Shown here: positions 29,908 to 38,844 of the stretch, piece by piece
Layout of the letters: each line of letters begins with the position of its first letter
Numbering within the stretch: the stretch's first letter is position 1
Assembly (NCBI RefSeq): GCF_003386285.1
Contig: NZ_QPNC01000001.1
Coordinates: 271,958 to 335,957 of the forward strand
Source: Nocardiopsis sp. FIRDI 009
Lineage (GTDB): Bacteria > Actinomycetota > Actinomycetes > Streptosporangiales > Streptosporangiaceae
Length of the DNA stretch: 64,000 nt
Reading direction: 5' to 3'
Notes under the pieces: model-generated
The model's database searches: none
The model's input: only the letters and a program-made list of their open reading frames with translations
What the model was told of the DNA's origin: nothing
Made by a program: the position numbers and the translations under genes

Positions 29908-31101
29908 ATGGTGCAGGAATTTGAGAAGGTCGGTGTCGTCGGACTCGGCACGATGGGTGCGGGTATCGCTGAGGTGTTCGCCCGTGCGGGGTTCAACGTC
30001 ACCGGGGTCGAGATCGACCAGGCCGCCCTCGACCGCGGCCGCGGCCACGTCGACAAGTCCCTGTCCCGGGCCGTGAGCCGGGGCAAGCTCACCGAGGAGG
30101 AACGCGCGGCGATCGACGACCGCCTGACGTTCACCACCTCCCGTGAGGACCTCTCGGACGCCGACTTCGTCGTCGAGGCGGTGCCCGAGAAGATGGCGAT
30201 CAAGCGCGACGTCTTCGGCGACCTGGACCGGATCTGCCCCCCGGGGACGATCCTGGCCACCAACACCTCCTCCCTGTCGGTCACCGAGATCGCCGCGCTC
30301 ACCGGCCGCCCCGAGCGGGTCGTCGGTCTGCACTTCTTCAACCCGGCCCCCGTCATGAAGCTGGCGGAGGTGGTCACCACGGTCTCCACCAGTGAGGAGA
30401 CCGTCGACATCGTCACCGAGGTCGCCAAGCGCATCGGCAAGACCCCCGTCACGGTCGGCGACCGGGCCGGGTTCGTGGCCAACGCGCTCCTGGTGCCCTA
30501 CATCAACGACGCGATCCGCCTGTACGAGCGGCGCGTGGCCACCCGTGAGGAGATCGACGCCTCCGTCCAGAAGGCCGCCGGACTCCCGATGGGACCGCTC
30601 ACCCTCGCCGACCTCGTCGGTCTGGACGTGTGCCTGGCCGTCATGGACGTGCTGTGGGAGGAGTACCGCGAGCCGCGCTACGTCGCCGCCCCGCTGCTGC
30701 GCCGGATGGTGGCCGCCGGGCGACTCGGCCGCAAGTCCGGCCGGGGCTTCTACACCGGGCAGGACGACCCCGACGAGCCCCAGACCACCGGTCGCTTCGC
30801 GGAGATGGTCCGCGAGGAGGAGAACCTGGACCTGGGCGAGATGCTCATCGCCCCCCAGATCGACGACGCCCTGCGGATGATCGGCGACGGCTACGCCTCC
30901 GCCCGCGACGTCGACACCGCCATGCGGTTCGGCTGCGGCTACCCCAAGGGCCCCACCGAGCTGCTGGAGGAGCGCGGTGCCGAGTCCGTCGTCACCACGC
31001 TGGTCGCGATGAGCGAGTACAGCCTGACCAGCATCTCCGTGCCCGCGCCGCTGCTGGTGGACCAGCTGCCCGACGTCGGGCACGAGGGCCACGACCACTG
31101 A
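29908..31101 (+). CDS. 3-hydroxyacyl-CoA (3-hydroxybutyryl-CoA) dehydrogenase with extra C-terminal domain
   Basis: NAD-dependent oxidoreductase of beta-oxidation or butanoate metabolism. 397 residues; the usual enzyme is about 285. N-terminal Rossmann domain with GLGTMGAGIAE (about 13-23), catalytic His in GLHFFNPAPVMKLAEVV, then the first C-terminal 3HCDH domain (GDRAGFVANALLVPYINDA to GRKSGRGFYTG). Residues about 300-390 look like a second 3HCDH C-terminal half (RMIGDGYASARDVDTAMRFGCGYPKGPTELLEERG), which may replace dimer contacts. Ends in a His-rich tail. Confidence 0.92.
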   Translation: MVQEFEKVGVVGLGTMGAGIAEVFARAGFNVTGVEIDQAALDRGRGHVDKSLSRAVSRGKLTEEERAAIDDRLTFTTSREDLSDADFVVEAVPEKMAIKRDVFGDLDRICPPGTILATNTSSLSVTEIAALTGRPERVVGLHFFNPAPVMKLAEVVTTVSTSEETVDIVTEVAKRIGKTPVTVGDRAGFVANALLVPYINDAIRLYERRVATREEIDASVQKAAGLPMGPLTLADLVGLDVCLAVMDVLWEEYREPRYVAAPLLRRMVAAGRLGRKSGRGFYTGQDDPDEPQTTGRFAEMVREEENLDLGEMLIAPQIDDALRMIGDGYASARDVDTAMRFGCGYPKGPTELLEERGAESVVTTLVAMSEYSLTSISVPAPLLVDQLPDVGHEGHDH

Positions 31102-31129
31102 CGCGCGAGCCCGTGGAGGATCACGGCAC

Positions 31130-31158
31130 GGCCGCCGTCACCGGGTGTGGCGGCGGCC
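31130..31158 (+). terminator. Hairpin after the dehydrogenase gene
   Basis: GGCCGCCG (31130-31137) pairs with CGGCGGCC (31151-31158). Confidence 0.5.
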
Positions 31159-31174
31159 ACTGATCGGTCTCTTC

Positions 31175-31180
31175 TACCCT
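31175..31180 (+). promoter_or_regulatory. -10 box of a leaderless promoter (small zinc protein)
   Basis: TACCCT lies 7 nt before the GTG at 31188; no ribosome-binding site follows it. Confidence 0.5.
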
Positions 31181-31187
31181 GGGACAC

Positions 31188-31508
31188 GTGAGCCCGCGCC
31201 GTAACTCCCCCCGCCGTAAGTCCTCCCGGGGTCGCCGCGGTCCCGCGGGACCGCCCGACGAGGACGCCCTGATGCTGCGTATCACCGGGGGGCAGCGCCG
31301 GGAGACCGGGCCCGACGGGGAGTGGGTCACCCGCCGGATCCCCGGCGCGTCCGCCACCAAGGTCTACCGCTGCCCCGGGTGCGTCCAGGAGATCCCCGTG
31401 GGCATGGCCCACGTCGTGGCCTGGCGCCCCTACGGCGACGGCGGCGACCGGAGGCACTGGCACTCCTCCTGTTGGGACCGGCGTGCCCGCAGGTCCCCCC
31501 GTTACTGA
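31188..31508 (+). CDS. Small conserved actinobacterial zinc-ribbon-like protein
   Basis: 106 residues. Very basic N-terminus (MSPRRNSPRRKSSRGRRG), then a compact domain with YRCPGCVQEIPVGMAHVVAW and HWHSSCWDRR, giving CxxC plus His/Cys ligands for one zinc. Relatives occur near nucS in other actinomycetes and are often labelled ATP/GTP-binding protein without evidence; I see no P-loop. The arginine-rich start suggests nucleic-acid contact. Function unknown. Confidence 0.75.
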   Translation: MSPRRNSPRRKSSRGRRGPAGPPDEDALMLRITGGQRRETGPDGEWVTRRIPGASATKVYRCPGCVQEIPVGMAHVVAWRPYGDGGDRRHWHSSCWDRRARRSPRY

Positions 31509-31531
31509 GGCCGACCCGGATTCGAGGAGCC

Positions 31532-32272
31532 ATGGAGATCCGAGCCACCACGGTGCTGCCCGCCGTGCGCCGACCCATCACCCTGCACACCGCCGACGGC
31601 CTGGAGCTGGTCGGTGAACTGGCCACGCCGGAGGGCCGCGACCCCGTGGCCACCCTGGTGTGCCTGCACCCGCTGCCCACCGCCGAGGGCATGATGGACA
31701 GCCACGTCCTGCGCAAGGCGTCCTTCCGTCTGCCCGCCCTGGCCGATATCGCGGTGCTGCGGTTCAACACCCGCGGCACCACCTCGCGCCACGGCACCAG
31801 CCAGGGCAGCTTCGGTGACGGGGAGACCGAGCGGCACGACGTCCTCGCCGCCATCGAGTTCACCGAGTTCGAGGGGCTGCCCGACCCGTGGCTGCTCGGC
31901 TGGTCCTTCGGGACCGAACTGGCGCTCAAGTGGGGCTGCGACCCGCAGGTGACCGGCGCGATCCTGCTGTCCCCGCCGCTGCACCGCGCGGGAGAGGCGG
32001 ACATGAGGGTGTGGGCGGACTCGGGCAAACCGGTGGTCGCGCTGGTGCCCGAGCACGACGACTACCTGCGTCCCGAGGAGGCCCGCAAGCGGTTCGCCCC
32101 GCTCACGCAGGCGGAGGTCATCGGCGTCGACGGTGCCCGGCACCTGTGGGTGGGGGAGCCGTACGTGCGCCGCGTGCTGGGCGAGATCGTCCGGTACGTC
32201 AACCCGGCCGCCCACCCGCTGCCCACCGAGTGGGACGGACCCCACGAGAAGGACGTCGTCCCCCTGGGCTGA
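31532..32272 (+). CDS. Alpha/beta-hydrolase
   Basis: 246 residues with the complete fold: oxyanion region VCLHPLPTAEG, nucleophile elbow GWSFGTEL (Ser about 128), acid in VPEHDDYLRP, and His in GARHLWVG. Resembles the KANL3/Tex30-like esterase-thioesterase group. The substrate is unknown. Start ATG with CGAGGAGC upstream. Ends at a terminator shared with the convergent FilP-like gene. Confidence 0.85.
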   Translation: MEIRATTVLPAVRRPITLHTADGLELVGELATPEGRDPVATLVCLHPLPTAEGMMDSHVLRKASFRLPALADIAVLRFNTRGTTSRHGTSQGSFGDGETERHDVLAAIEFTEFEGLPDPWLLGWSFGTELALKWGCDPQVTGAILLSPPLHRAGEADMRVWADSGKPVVALVPEHDDYLRPEEARKRFAPLTQAEVIGVDGARHLWVGEPYVRRVLGEIVRYVNPAAHPLPTEWDGPHEKDVVPLG

Positions 32273-32291
32273 CCCCCCACACGTCACGCGA

Positions 32292-32333
32292 GAGGGGCCC
32301 GCCTCCGGAAGCGATCCGGAACGCGGGCCCCTC
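32292..32333. terminator. Bidirectional terminator between hydrolase and FilP-like genes
   Basis: GAGGGGCCCGC (32292-32302) pairs perfectly with GCGGGCCCCTC (32323-32333), with a smaller TCCGGA/TCCGGA stem inside. Confidence 0.8.
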
Positions 32334-32410
32334 GCCGTGCGCGTGCGGCCGTCTCTGACGGGAGGGCTTGCGCCCCCCGCCGGCCCGAGAGCGGGCTTGA
32401 GGTCCCCTCG

Positions 32411-33685
32411 CTACTCCTGCCACCAGTCCTCGTCGTCGGACCCCTTGCCGGAGTGGGCGGGCTGCTTGCTCTCCTCGGCCGGAGCGCTCTCCTGCGGGGC
32501 GATCGCCGCAGGCGCCGGAGCGGCCGGAGCGGGGGCCGGGGCGCCGCCGCCACCGAGCAGCTGACGCAGCTGCTGGAGGTGCGACTGGATGCTGTCGCGC
32601 TGCGCGTTGAGGTCGTCGACCTCCTTCTTGGCGGCCGTCATGATGCGGTTGGCCTCGGCCTTGGCGTCGGCGAGCTGGTGCTCGGCCTTCGACTTGGCCT
32701 CCGCCTCGATCTGCGCGGCGTTCTTCTTGGCGTTGCCGACCAGCTGCTTGGCGTGGTTCTCGGCGTCGCGCCGGGTCTGCTCGGCCTGCTGGCTGGCCTT
32801 GGTGGCCCGCTGCTCGGCGCTGTTGGCGCGCTCCTCGGCCTCGCTGACCATCTTCTGGGTGGCGGCCTGGGCGGCGGCCAGCCGCTCGGCGTCCTGGCGC
32901 TCGGCCTCGGCGCGGCGGTCGGCGAGCTGGAGCTCGAACTGGTCCTCGGCCTCGGTACGGCGCGCCTCGGACTCGGCGGCGGCCCGCTCGGCGTTCTTGC
33001 GCAGCTCCTCGGCCTGGCTCTTGGCGGCCTGGATGGTCTCGTCGCGCTCACGCTTGGCGGCGGCGCGCGCCTGGGCGCACTCGCGCTCGGTGGTGGTGCG
33101 CAGCTTGGCGATCTCGCCCTCGAACGTGGCGCGCTTCTCGGCGATCTCGTGGTCGACGGCGGAGCGCTTCTTCTGCACCTCGCGCTCGGTGGTGGAGGCC
33201 AGCTCGTCGGCCTCGCGGCGGGCCGTGGTGGTGATCTCCTCGGCCTCGGCCTCGGCGGTCTGGCGCAGCTCGTCGGCCTCGCGCTGGGCCAGGGTGCGCA
33301 CCTCGGTCGCCTCCGACTCGGCGGCGGCGCGCATCTCGGCGGCCTCGATCTTGGCCGCCGAACGGATGTCGTTGGCGTCGATCTGGGCGCTCTGGACGAG
33401 CTCGTTGGCCTGCTCCTCGGCCAGGCGCAGCAGCTCCTCGATCCGCGAGCCCAGACCGGCGTAGGAGGGGCGCTCGCGCTCCTGGAGCTGGCGGTTCTTG
33501 GCGCTCAGTTCGGCCTTGAACTTCTCGATCTTCTTGTGGGACTCCTCCAGCTCGCCGCGCAGGCTCGCCGCGTAGTCGTCCACCTGGGTGCGGTCGTAGC
33601 CACGCAGCACCACGTCGAATTCGGGCGGGGTGTTGTCCTCGTTGAAGATGTTGTCGAGTTGGGAGTCAATGTTGTTTGACGACAT
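32411..33685 (-). CDS. FilP/Scy-type coiled-coil cytoskeletal protein
   Basis: 424 residues. After a short start comes the DivIVA/FilP-like motif PPEFDVVLRGYDRTQVDDYAASL (about 20-42). From about 45 to 365 there is an almost unbroken alanine/glutamate coiled coil with a phase of roughly eleven residues (EADELRQTAEAEAEEITTTARREADEL). The tail is Ala/Pro-rich and ends DEDWWQE. In Streptomyces, FilP and the larger Scy organise polar growth with DivIVA and lie beside the same epimerase, thiolase and meaB genes; here one protein of intermediate length holds that place. Confidence 0.88.
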   Translation of the reverse strand: MSSNNIDSQLDNIFNEDNTPPEFDVVLRGYDRTQVDDYAASLRGELEESHKKIEKFKAELSAKNRQLQERERPSYAGLGSRIEELLRLAEEQANELVQSAQIDANDIRSAAKIEAAEMRAAAESEATEVRTLAQREADELRQTAEAEAEEITTTARREADELASTTEREVQKKRSAVDHEIAEKRATFEGEIAKLRTTTERECAQARAAAKRERDETIQAAKSQAEELRKNAERAAAESEARRTEAEDQFELQLADRRAEAERQDAERLAAAQAATQKMVSEAEERANSAEQRATKASQQAEQTRRDAENHAKQLVGNAKKNAAQIEAEAKSKAEHQLADAKAEANRIMTAAKKEVDDLNAQRDSIQSHLQQLRQLLGGGGAPAPAPAAPAPAAIAPQESAPAEESKQPAHSGKGSDDEDWWQE

Positions 33686-33966
33686 GTGGCGGAATCCTGA
33701 ACGGGTGCGAGACGGCTAACTTGCGAGCGGCCGGGGGGCGGCGGACGGCGGCCGCGTCGGCCCCGGTGGACGGGTGGTATCCGGGCACGCGGCTACCGGA
33801 CTGCAAGACATGAACCTCGGCCGGAAGAACACTCCGGCGGCTAGGCGACTTTATCAAGCGTGGAACGCCTGGGAAGAGGGTTTCGGGTAACTTCCGGTGG
33901 GCCTGTGGTCAACTCCTCCCCCATGGCCCAAGCCGTGATGTGTCCGGAACGTCCCCGTGACATCTC
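33686..33966. other. Gap between FilP-like and epimerase genes
   Basis: 281 bp upstream of the FilP-like gene, which must hold its promoter. No gene or convincing box is visible. The epimerase gene ends at its right border. Confidence 0.3.
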
Positions 33967-34437
33967 TCACCGCGGCCCTTCCCCGGCGCTCTGCACGAGC
34001 TCGGTGAGCACGCCCCCGCAGTCCTTCGGGTGCAGGAACACGATGCTCGACCCCATCGACCCGGGGCGCGGTTCGGCGTCCAGGACGCGCACGTCGCGCT
34101 CGCCGACGGTCGCGGCGCTCGCAGCCACGTCGGAGGTGCCGAAGGCGACGTGGTGCACGCCCTCGCCGTTGCGCTCCAGGAACTTCGCCACGGGGGAGTC
34201 CGGACGGGTGGGTTCGAGCAGTTGCAGATAGGTGGCGCCGCCGTCGTCCGTGCCGTTGATTCGGAGCATCGCCTCCCGTACGCCCTGCTGCTCGTTCACC
34301 TCCTCGTGCTCGACCTCGAAGCCGTAGGTACGGCGGTAGAACTCGATCGAGGCGTCGAGGTCGCGGCACGCGATGCCGACGTGGTCGACCCTGGTGATCC
34401 CGGAGAAGGGGGCGGTGGGGGCGGGTGTGTCGCTCAT
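33967..34437 (-). CDS. mce: Methylmalonyl-CoA epimerase
   Basis: Interconverts the (R) and (S) forms of methylmalonyl-CoA so that B12-dependent mutase can use them. 156 residues, a tandem VOC/glyoxalase fold. Metal ligands: His in [12 protein letters not shown], Gln/Glu in YLQLLEP, His in [12 protein letters not shown], and Glu in [12 protein letters not shown] preceded by CCGAGAGG. It is divergent from the thiolase gene with 87 bp between, matching Streptomyces order. Confidence 0.95.
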   Translation of the reverse strand: MSDTPAPTAPFSGITRVDHVGIACRDLDASIEFYRRTYGFEVEHEEVNEQQGVREAMLRINGTDDGGATYLQLLEPTRPDSPVAKFLERNGEGVHHVAFGTSDVAASAATVGERDVRVLDAEPRPGSMGSSIVFLHPKDCGGVLTELVQSAGEGPR

Positions 34438-34524
34438 GAGCGTGAACCTCTCGGATGTCGCCGAACGCTGTGTGGGTATCGTTGCAGACCAGGTGCGTCC
34501 CCGATCACATGGAGGCCAGTTACG

Positions 34525-35712
34525 ATGCCCGGTTCCGTCATCGTCGGTGGGGCGCGGACCCCCACCGGCAGACTCCTCGGCTCCCTCGCCGGGTTCTCCG
34601 CCGCCGACCTGGGCGGCTTCGCGATCAAGGCCGCGCTGGAGCGTGCCGGTATCAGCGGCGAACAGGTCGGATACGTGGTCATGGGACAGGTCCTCCAGGC
34701 CGGTGCCGGGCAGATCCCGTCCCGCCAGGCCGCCGTGAAGGCGGGCATCCCCATGAGCGTCCCCTCCGTCACCATCAACAAGGTGTGTCTGTCCGGTCTG
34801 GACGCGATCGCCCTCGCCGACCAGCTCATCGCCGCGGGCGAGTTCGACATCGTGGTCGCGGGCGGCATGGAGTCCATGACCAACGCCCCGCACCTGCTGC
34901 CCAAGTCGCGCCAGGGCTTCAAGTACGGTTCCGTCGAGGTCCTCGACGCCACCGCGCACGACGGCCTCACCGACGTCTTCGACAACGAGTCGATGGGCGC
35001 CTCGACCGAGCGGCACAACGGCAAGCTCGGCATCGGCCGGGCCGAGCAGGACGCCTTCGCCGCCCGTTCCCACCAGCGGGCCGCCGCGGCCACGGCCGAG
35101 GGCCGCTTCGCCGACGAGATCGTTCCCGTGGAGATCCCGCAGCGCAAGGGCGACCCGGTCGTCTTCGCGACCGACGAGGGCATCCGCCCCGACACCACCG
35201 CCGAGAGCCTGGGCAAGCTGCGTCCGGCCTTCGACGCCGACGGCACCATCACCGCCGGATCCTCCTCGCAGATCTCCGACGGCGCGGCCGCCGTGGTCGT
35301 GATGAGCCGGGCCAGGGCCGAGGAGCTCGGAGCGCCGATCCTCGCCGAGATCGGCGCGCACGGCAACGTCGCCGGTCCGGACAACTCCCTGCACTCCCAG
35401 CCCTCCAACGCCATTCAGCACGCGCTGACCAAGGCCGGGCGGACCGTCGAGGACCTCGACCTGATCGAGATCAACGAGGCCTTCGCCGCGGTGGGCATCC
35501 AGTCGACGAGGGACCTGGGCGTGTCCGAGGACATCGTCAACGTCAACGGCGGCGCCATCGCGATCGGTCACCCGATCGGCGCCTCCGGTGCCCGTATCGC
35601 CCTGCACCTGGTCAACGAGCTGCGCCGGCGCGGCGGCGGGTTCGGCGCCGCGGCCCTGTGCGGCGGCGGCGGCCAGGGCGACGCCCTGCTGTTCACGGTG
35701 CCCGGGCAGTAG
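34525..35712 (+). CDS. Acetyl-CoA C-acetyltransferase (thiolase)
   Basis: 395 residues, thiolase II family: condenses or cleaves acetoacetyl-CoA. Acyl-carrying Cys in [16 protein letters not shown] (about 90), His in [16 protein letters not shown], second Cys in [14 protein letters not shown]. The biosynthetic and degradative uses cannot be told apart. meaB follows 47 bp later on the same strand, so the two are likely cotranscribed. Confidence 0.95.
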   Translation: MPGSVIVGGARTPTGRLLGSLAGFSAADLGGFAIKAALERAGISGEQVGYVVMGQVLQAGAGQIPSRQAAVKAGIPMSVPSVTINKVCLSGLDAIALADQLIAAGEFDIVVAGGMESMTNAPHLLPKSRQGFKYGSVEVLDATAHDGLTDVFDNESMGASTERHNGKLGIGRAEQDAFAARSHQRAAAATAEGRFADEIVPVEIPQRKGDPVVFATDEGIRPDTTAESLGKLRPAFDADGTITAGSSSQISDGAAAVVVMSRARAEELGAPILAEIGAHGNVAGPDNSLHSQPSNAIQHALTKAGRTVEDLDLIEINEAFAAVGIQSTRDLGVSEDIVNVNGGAIAIGHPIGASGARIALHLVNELRRRGGGFGAAALCGGGGQGDALLFTVPGQ

Positions 35713-35759
35713 GCACGACCCATCGGGCCCCGGCCGGGGCCGAAGCGACGAGGAGACGC

Positions 35760-36719
35760 ATGGACGCGGCCCGTTTGGTGGAACGCCTTCGGGAGGGTGA
35801 CCGCAGGGCGTTGGCCCGCGCGGTCACCCTGGTCGAGAACGGGGCGCCGGAGCTGCGCGGGATCATGGCGGCTCTGGCCCCGCACACCGGCCGGGCGCGC
35901 GTGGTCGGCTTCACCGGGGCCCCCGGGGTGGGCAAGTCCACGACGACCAACGCCGTGGTGCGTCTGGTCCGCGCCCGGGGGCTGTCGGTCGCGGTGCTCG
36001 CCGTGGACCCCTCCTCACCGTTCACCGGGGGTGCCCTGCTCGGGGACCGGGTCCGGATGCAGGAGCACGCCACCGACCCCGGCGTCTACATCCGCTCCAT
36101 GGCCAACCGGGGGCACCTGGGCGGACTGTCCTGGGCGGCGCCGCACGCCCTGCGCGTCCTGGACGCGGCGGGGTTCGACGTGATCCTGGTGGAGACGGTC
36201 GGGGTCGGCCAGGCCGAGGTCGAGATCGCCGGGCTGGCGGACACCACCGTGGTGCTGTGCGCCCCGGGGATGGGCGACTCGGTCCAGGCGGCCAAGGCGG
36301 GCGTGCTGGAGGTGGCCGACGTCTTCGCCGTGAACAAGGCCGACCGGGACGGGGCCCGGGTCACCCTGCGCGAGCTGCGGCAGATGGTCGCGATGGTGGA
36401 CCGGACCGACGAGGAGTGGAAGCCGCCGATCGTCATGACGGTGGCCGCCGAGGGCGAGGGCACCGAGGAGCTGTGGGAGAAGGTGGAGCGGCACCGCGCC
36501 CACCTGGAGTCCACGGGTGAGCTCACCTCGCGGCGGCGCGCCCGCGCCCGCGAGGAGGTGCAGGGGATCGCGCTCGACCTGCTGCGCTCGCGCATGGTCG
36601 GGGTGGGTGAGGACGGCGGCCTGGACGCTTTGGCCAGGGAGGTCGCGGAGGGGGAGCGCGATCCCTACTCGGCGGCCGACCTCCTGCTCAAGGAGCTGGG
36701 CGCCGACCCCCGGGAGTGA
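35760..36719 (+). CDS. meaB: MeaB-type G3E GTPase, mutase chaperone
   Basis: Binds B12-dependent acyl-CoA mutases, gates transfer of adenosylcobalamin and protects them from inactivation. 319 residues. P-loop GFTGAPGVGKST (about 51-62), VDPSSPFTGGALLGDRVRM switch region, VETVGVGQAEVE (Walker B), and NKAD for guanine. Start ATG behind CGACGAGGAGACGC. Its partner here is probably IcmA, encoded 6 kb downstream. Confidence 0.95.
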   Translation: MDAARLVERLREGDRRALARAVTLVENGAPELRGIMAALAPHTGRARVVGFTGAPGVGKSTTTNAVVRLVRARGLSVAVLAVDPSSPFTGGALLGDRVRMQEHATDPGVYIRSMANRGHLGGLSWAAPHALRVLDAAGFDVILVETVGVGQAEVEIAGLADTTVVLCAPGMGDSVQAAKAGVLEVADVFAVNKADRDGARVTLRELRQMVAMVDRTDEEWKPPIVMTVAAEGEGTEELWEKVERHRAHLESTGELTSRRRARAREEVQGIALDLLRSRMVGVGEDGGLDALAREVAEGERDPYSAADLLLKELGADPRE

Positions 36720-36785
36720 GGTCCGGCCCTCGAAGACGCCGGGGTCGAGGGCCGTGCGCGTGCGCCGCCCCCGGAGACGAGAGGG

Positions 36786-36821
36786 GCCGACGCGGACCGT
36801 CGCACATCGGTCCGCGTCGGC
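36786..36821. terminator. Bidirectional terminator between meaB and chitinase 1
   Basis: GCCGACGCGGACCG (36786-36799) and CGGTCCGCGTCGGC (36808-36821) are perfectly complementary around an 8-nt loop. Confidence 0.85.
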
Positions 36822-36899
36822 CGGGGCGGCGGTGCTCCCCGGATCAGAGCACCGACGCCCGTCCCGGAACGGAGGGGTCCGTCCGGGAGCCTGGGGCGG

Positions 36900-38558
36900 T
36901 CAGCCGTCGACCAGCGCCGTGTCGATGGCGGCCATGAGGCTGCCGTCGGCGTCGTCGCCGTCGATCGACCAGACCATGACTCCGCCGAGGCCGTTGTCGA
37001 CGGCCCACTCGGTCTTCTGGGCCATGGCGGTCTCGTCGTCGTAGGTCCAGAAGGTGTTCCCGTCGTAGAGCCAGGCCGTGCCCAACTCGTCGTTCCGGTA
37101 CAGGTCGAAGCCCTCCAGCTCCTTGAGGGCCGACCAGCGCGGGTCGCCCCCGGCCGGGCCGGTCGCGTTCTGGAGGAGGCCGTCGCCGTTCGGTCCGGGT
37201 TCGACCCCGGTCCATCCCTGCCCGTAGAAGGGCACGCCCAGGACGATGTCGGCGGGGTCGACGCCGCGGTCGACGTAGGCCCGGACCGTGTTCCGCGTGG
37301 AGATGACCGGCCCCTCGTCGAGGGGGTCGGCGACCAGGTTGGACTGGTGGTTGGTGGTGGACTCCCACGTGCCGTGGTAGTCGTAGCCCTGGACGGTGAC
37401 GAAGTCGAGGTCGGTCATCAGCTCGTCCAGCTCGTAGCCGAGGTCGATCCGCCAGGTGCCCGCGGGCAGGAAGGCGGTCAGCTCGTACTCGCGGTCGGTC
37501 TCGGCCTCCAGGGCGTCGAGCTGGTCGCGGAACTCCTGGACGAGGGCGGTGAAGTTCTCGCGGTCCTCGGGGCGCACGGTGTTGTGCGGGTGGCCGCCGC
37601 TGCCGGGCCACTCCCAGTCGAGGTCGATGCCGTTGAAGACACCGTAGGCCGCGCCCGGGCCGCCCGCGCCGTCGAGTTCGGGCAGGTCGCCGCGGAGGTA
37701 CAGGTCGATGCAGGAGCTGACCATGCGCTCGCGGGACTCGGGGGTCAGCGCGGCGTCGGAGAAGTGCTCGGACCAGGTCCAGCCGCCGAGGGAGATGTTG
37801 ACCTTCAGGTCGGGGTACATCTCCTTGAGCTTGCGCAGCTGCTCGAAGTTGCCGCGCAGCGCCTGGTCGGGGTCGTCGGCGACGCCGTCGACGCTGTTCG
37901 CCGCGCTGGTGGGAGTTTCGTAGTCGGCGCGGGCCTCGCCCAGGCCCTCCTCGTCGCTCATGAAGCACTCGCCGTCGGCGCCCACGTTGCCGAAGGCGTA
38001 GTTGATGTGCGTGAGTCGCGCGGCGGTGCCGGAGGTGACGAGGTCGCGGACGCGGTAGCCGTTGTCCTCCGCGCCCCACTGGGGGAGGTAGGCGACGCTG
38101 AGGCGGTCGTGGTCGGGTCCGGTGTCGCCGTCGCAGGGGGCGCCGTTGACGAGGCACAGGGTGGGGGCGGTGGCGCCGTCCTCGTGCAGTCCGTTGAACC
38201 CGAAGCCGTAGCTGCCCCCGGCTGGGATCGTGGCGCCCCAGCGCGGCGGGGTGACCGTGTACCAGCCCTCCGACTCCGTCAGGTCCGCGTTCCACATCTG
38301 GTGGACGCTGCTGCCGTCGGGGAGGTCGAAGCGGATCGTCCAGTCGCTGACGGGGGCGTCGGAGGTGTTGGTGACCGTGACCCGGCCGCTGTACCCGGTG
38401 TTCCAGCGCGCGGACTCCTCGAAGACGACGGTCAGGTCGCCCGGCTCGGCGGTGGAGGTGTCGTCGGCGGACGCGGTCGTGGCCGCCAGGGCGAGGGGCG
38501 CCGCCAGGGCGGCGGCGGACAGCGCTGCCAGCGGGCGGCCGGGGCGTCGTGTTCTCAC
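36900..38558 (-). CDS. Secreted GH18 chitinase with CBM2 domain
   Basis: 552 residues. Signal peptide (MRTRRPGRPLAALSAAALAAPLALAATTASA). CBM2-type binding module about 38-145 (ARWNTGYSGRVTVTN, WNADL, GWYTVTPPRWGATIPAGGSYGFGFNG), then a GH18 barrel with SLGGWTWSEHFSD and catalytic D312-x-D314-x-E316 in GIDLDWEWPG, plus QGYDYHG and the C-terminal VMVWSIDGDD. GTG 38558 is chosen for AGGAGA 8 nt upstream. Parts of the barrel are identical at the DNA level to the second chitinase. Degrades chitin outside the cell. Confidence 0.95.
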   Translation of the reverse strand: MRTRRPGRPLAALSAAALAAPLALAATTASADDTSTAEPGDLTVVFEESARWNTGYSGRVTVTNTSDAPVSDWTIRFDLPDGSSVHQMWNADLTESEGWYTVTPPRWGATIPAGGSYGFGFNGLHEDGATAPTLCLVNGAPCDGDTGPDHDRLSVAYLPQWGAEDNGYRVRDLVTSGTAARLTHINYAFGNVGADGECFMSDEEGLGEARADYETPTSAANSVDGVADDPDQALRGNFEQLRKLKEMYPDLKVNISLGGWTWSEHFSDAALTPESRERMVSSCIDLYLRGDLPELDGAGGPGAAYGVFNGIDLDWEWPGSGGHPHNTVRPEDRENFTALVQEFRDQLDALEAETDREYELTAFLPAGTWRIDLGYELDELMTDLDFVTVQGYDYHGTWESTTNHQSNLVADPLDEGPVISTRNTVRAYVDRGVDPADIVLGVPFYGQGWTGVEPGPNGDGLLQNATGPAGGDPRWSALKELEGFDLYRNDELGTAWLYDGNTFWTYDDETAMAQKTEWAVDNGLGGVMVWSIDGDDADGSLMAAIDTALVDG

Positions 38559-38644
38559 GGGCTGGATCTCCTGTGGTGCCGGGGGGTGATCACATGCGGC
38601 CCCGCGGGGCGGACGTGTGATCTGAGCCACGGGTGGATCAACTA

Positions 38645-38661
38645 TTAGGAAACTTAACTAA
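38645..38661. promoter_or_regulatory. Operator-like palindrome upstream of chitinase 1
   Basis: TTAGGAAACTTAACTAA, an imperfect inverted repeat TTAGNNAA-C-TTNNCTAA, 87 bp before the start. The same 17 bases occur in front of chitinase 2. Confidence 0.7.
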
Positions 38662-38760
38662 CAATTCTCTGCGTCGTCAAGGGGCCCTCTGTAACGAACG
38701 GTGACACAGGGTGCGGATGGTGTCTGTGGGGTGGACCTGGCCAGCGTGACGGCCGGACCG

Positions 38761-38794
38761 GTGGCCGGAAGGGGGTGTGTCCCCTTCCGGCCAC
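38761..38794 (-). terminator. Terminator of chitinase 2
   Basis: GTGGCCGGAAGGGG (38761-38774) and its exact complement (38781-38794) with a 6-nt loop, 51 bp past the stop. Confidence 0.85.
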
Positions 38795-38844
38795 CGTCAT
38801 CCCTTGACATCAACCGCCCGGACGGGCGTCCCGCGGAGGGCGGG

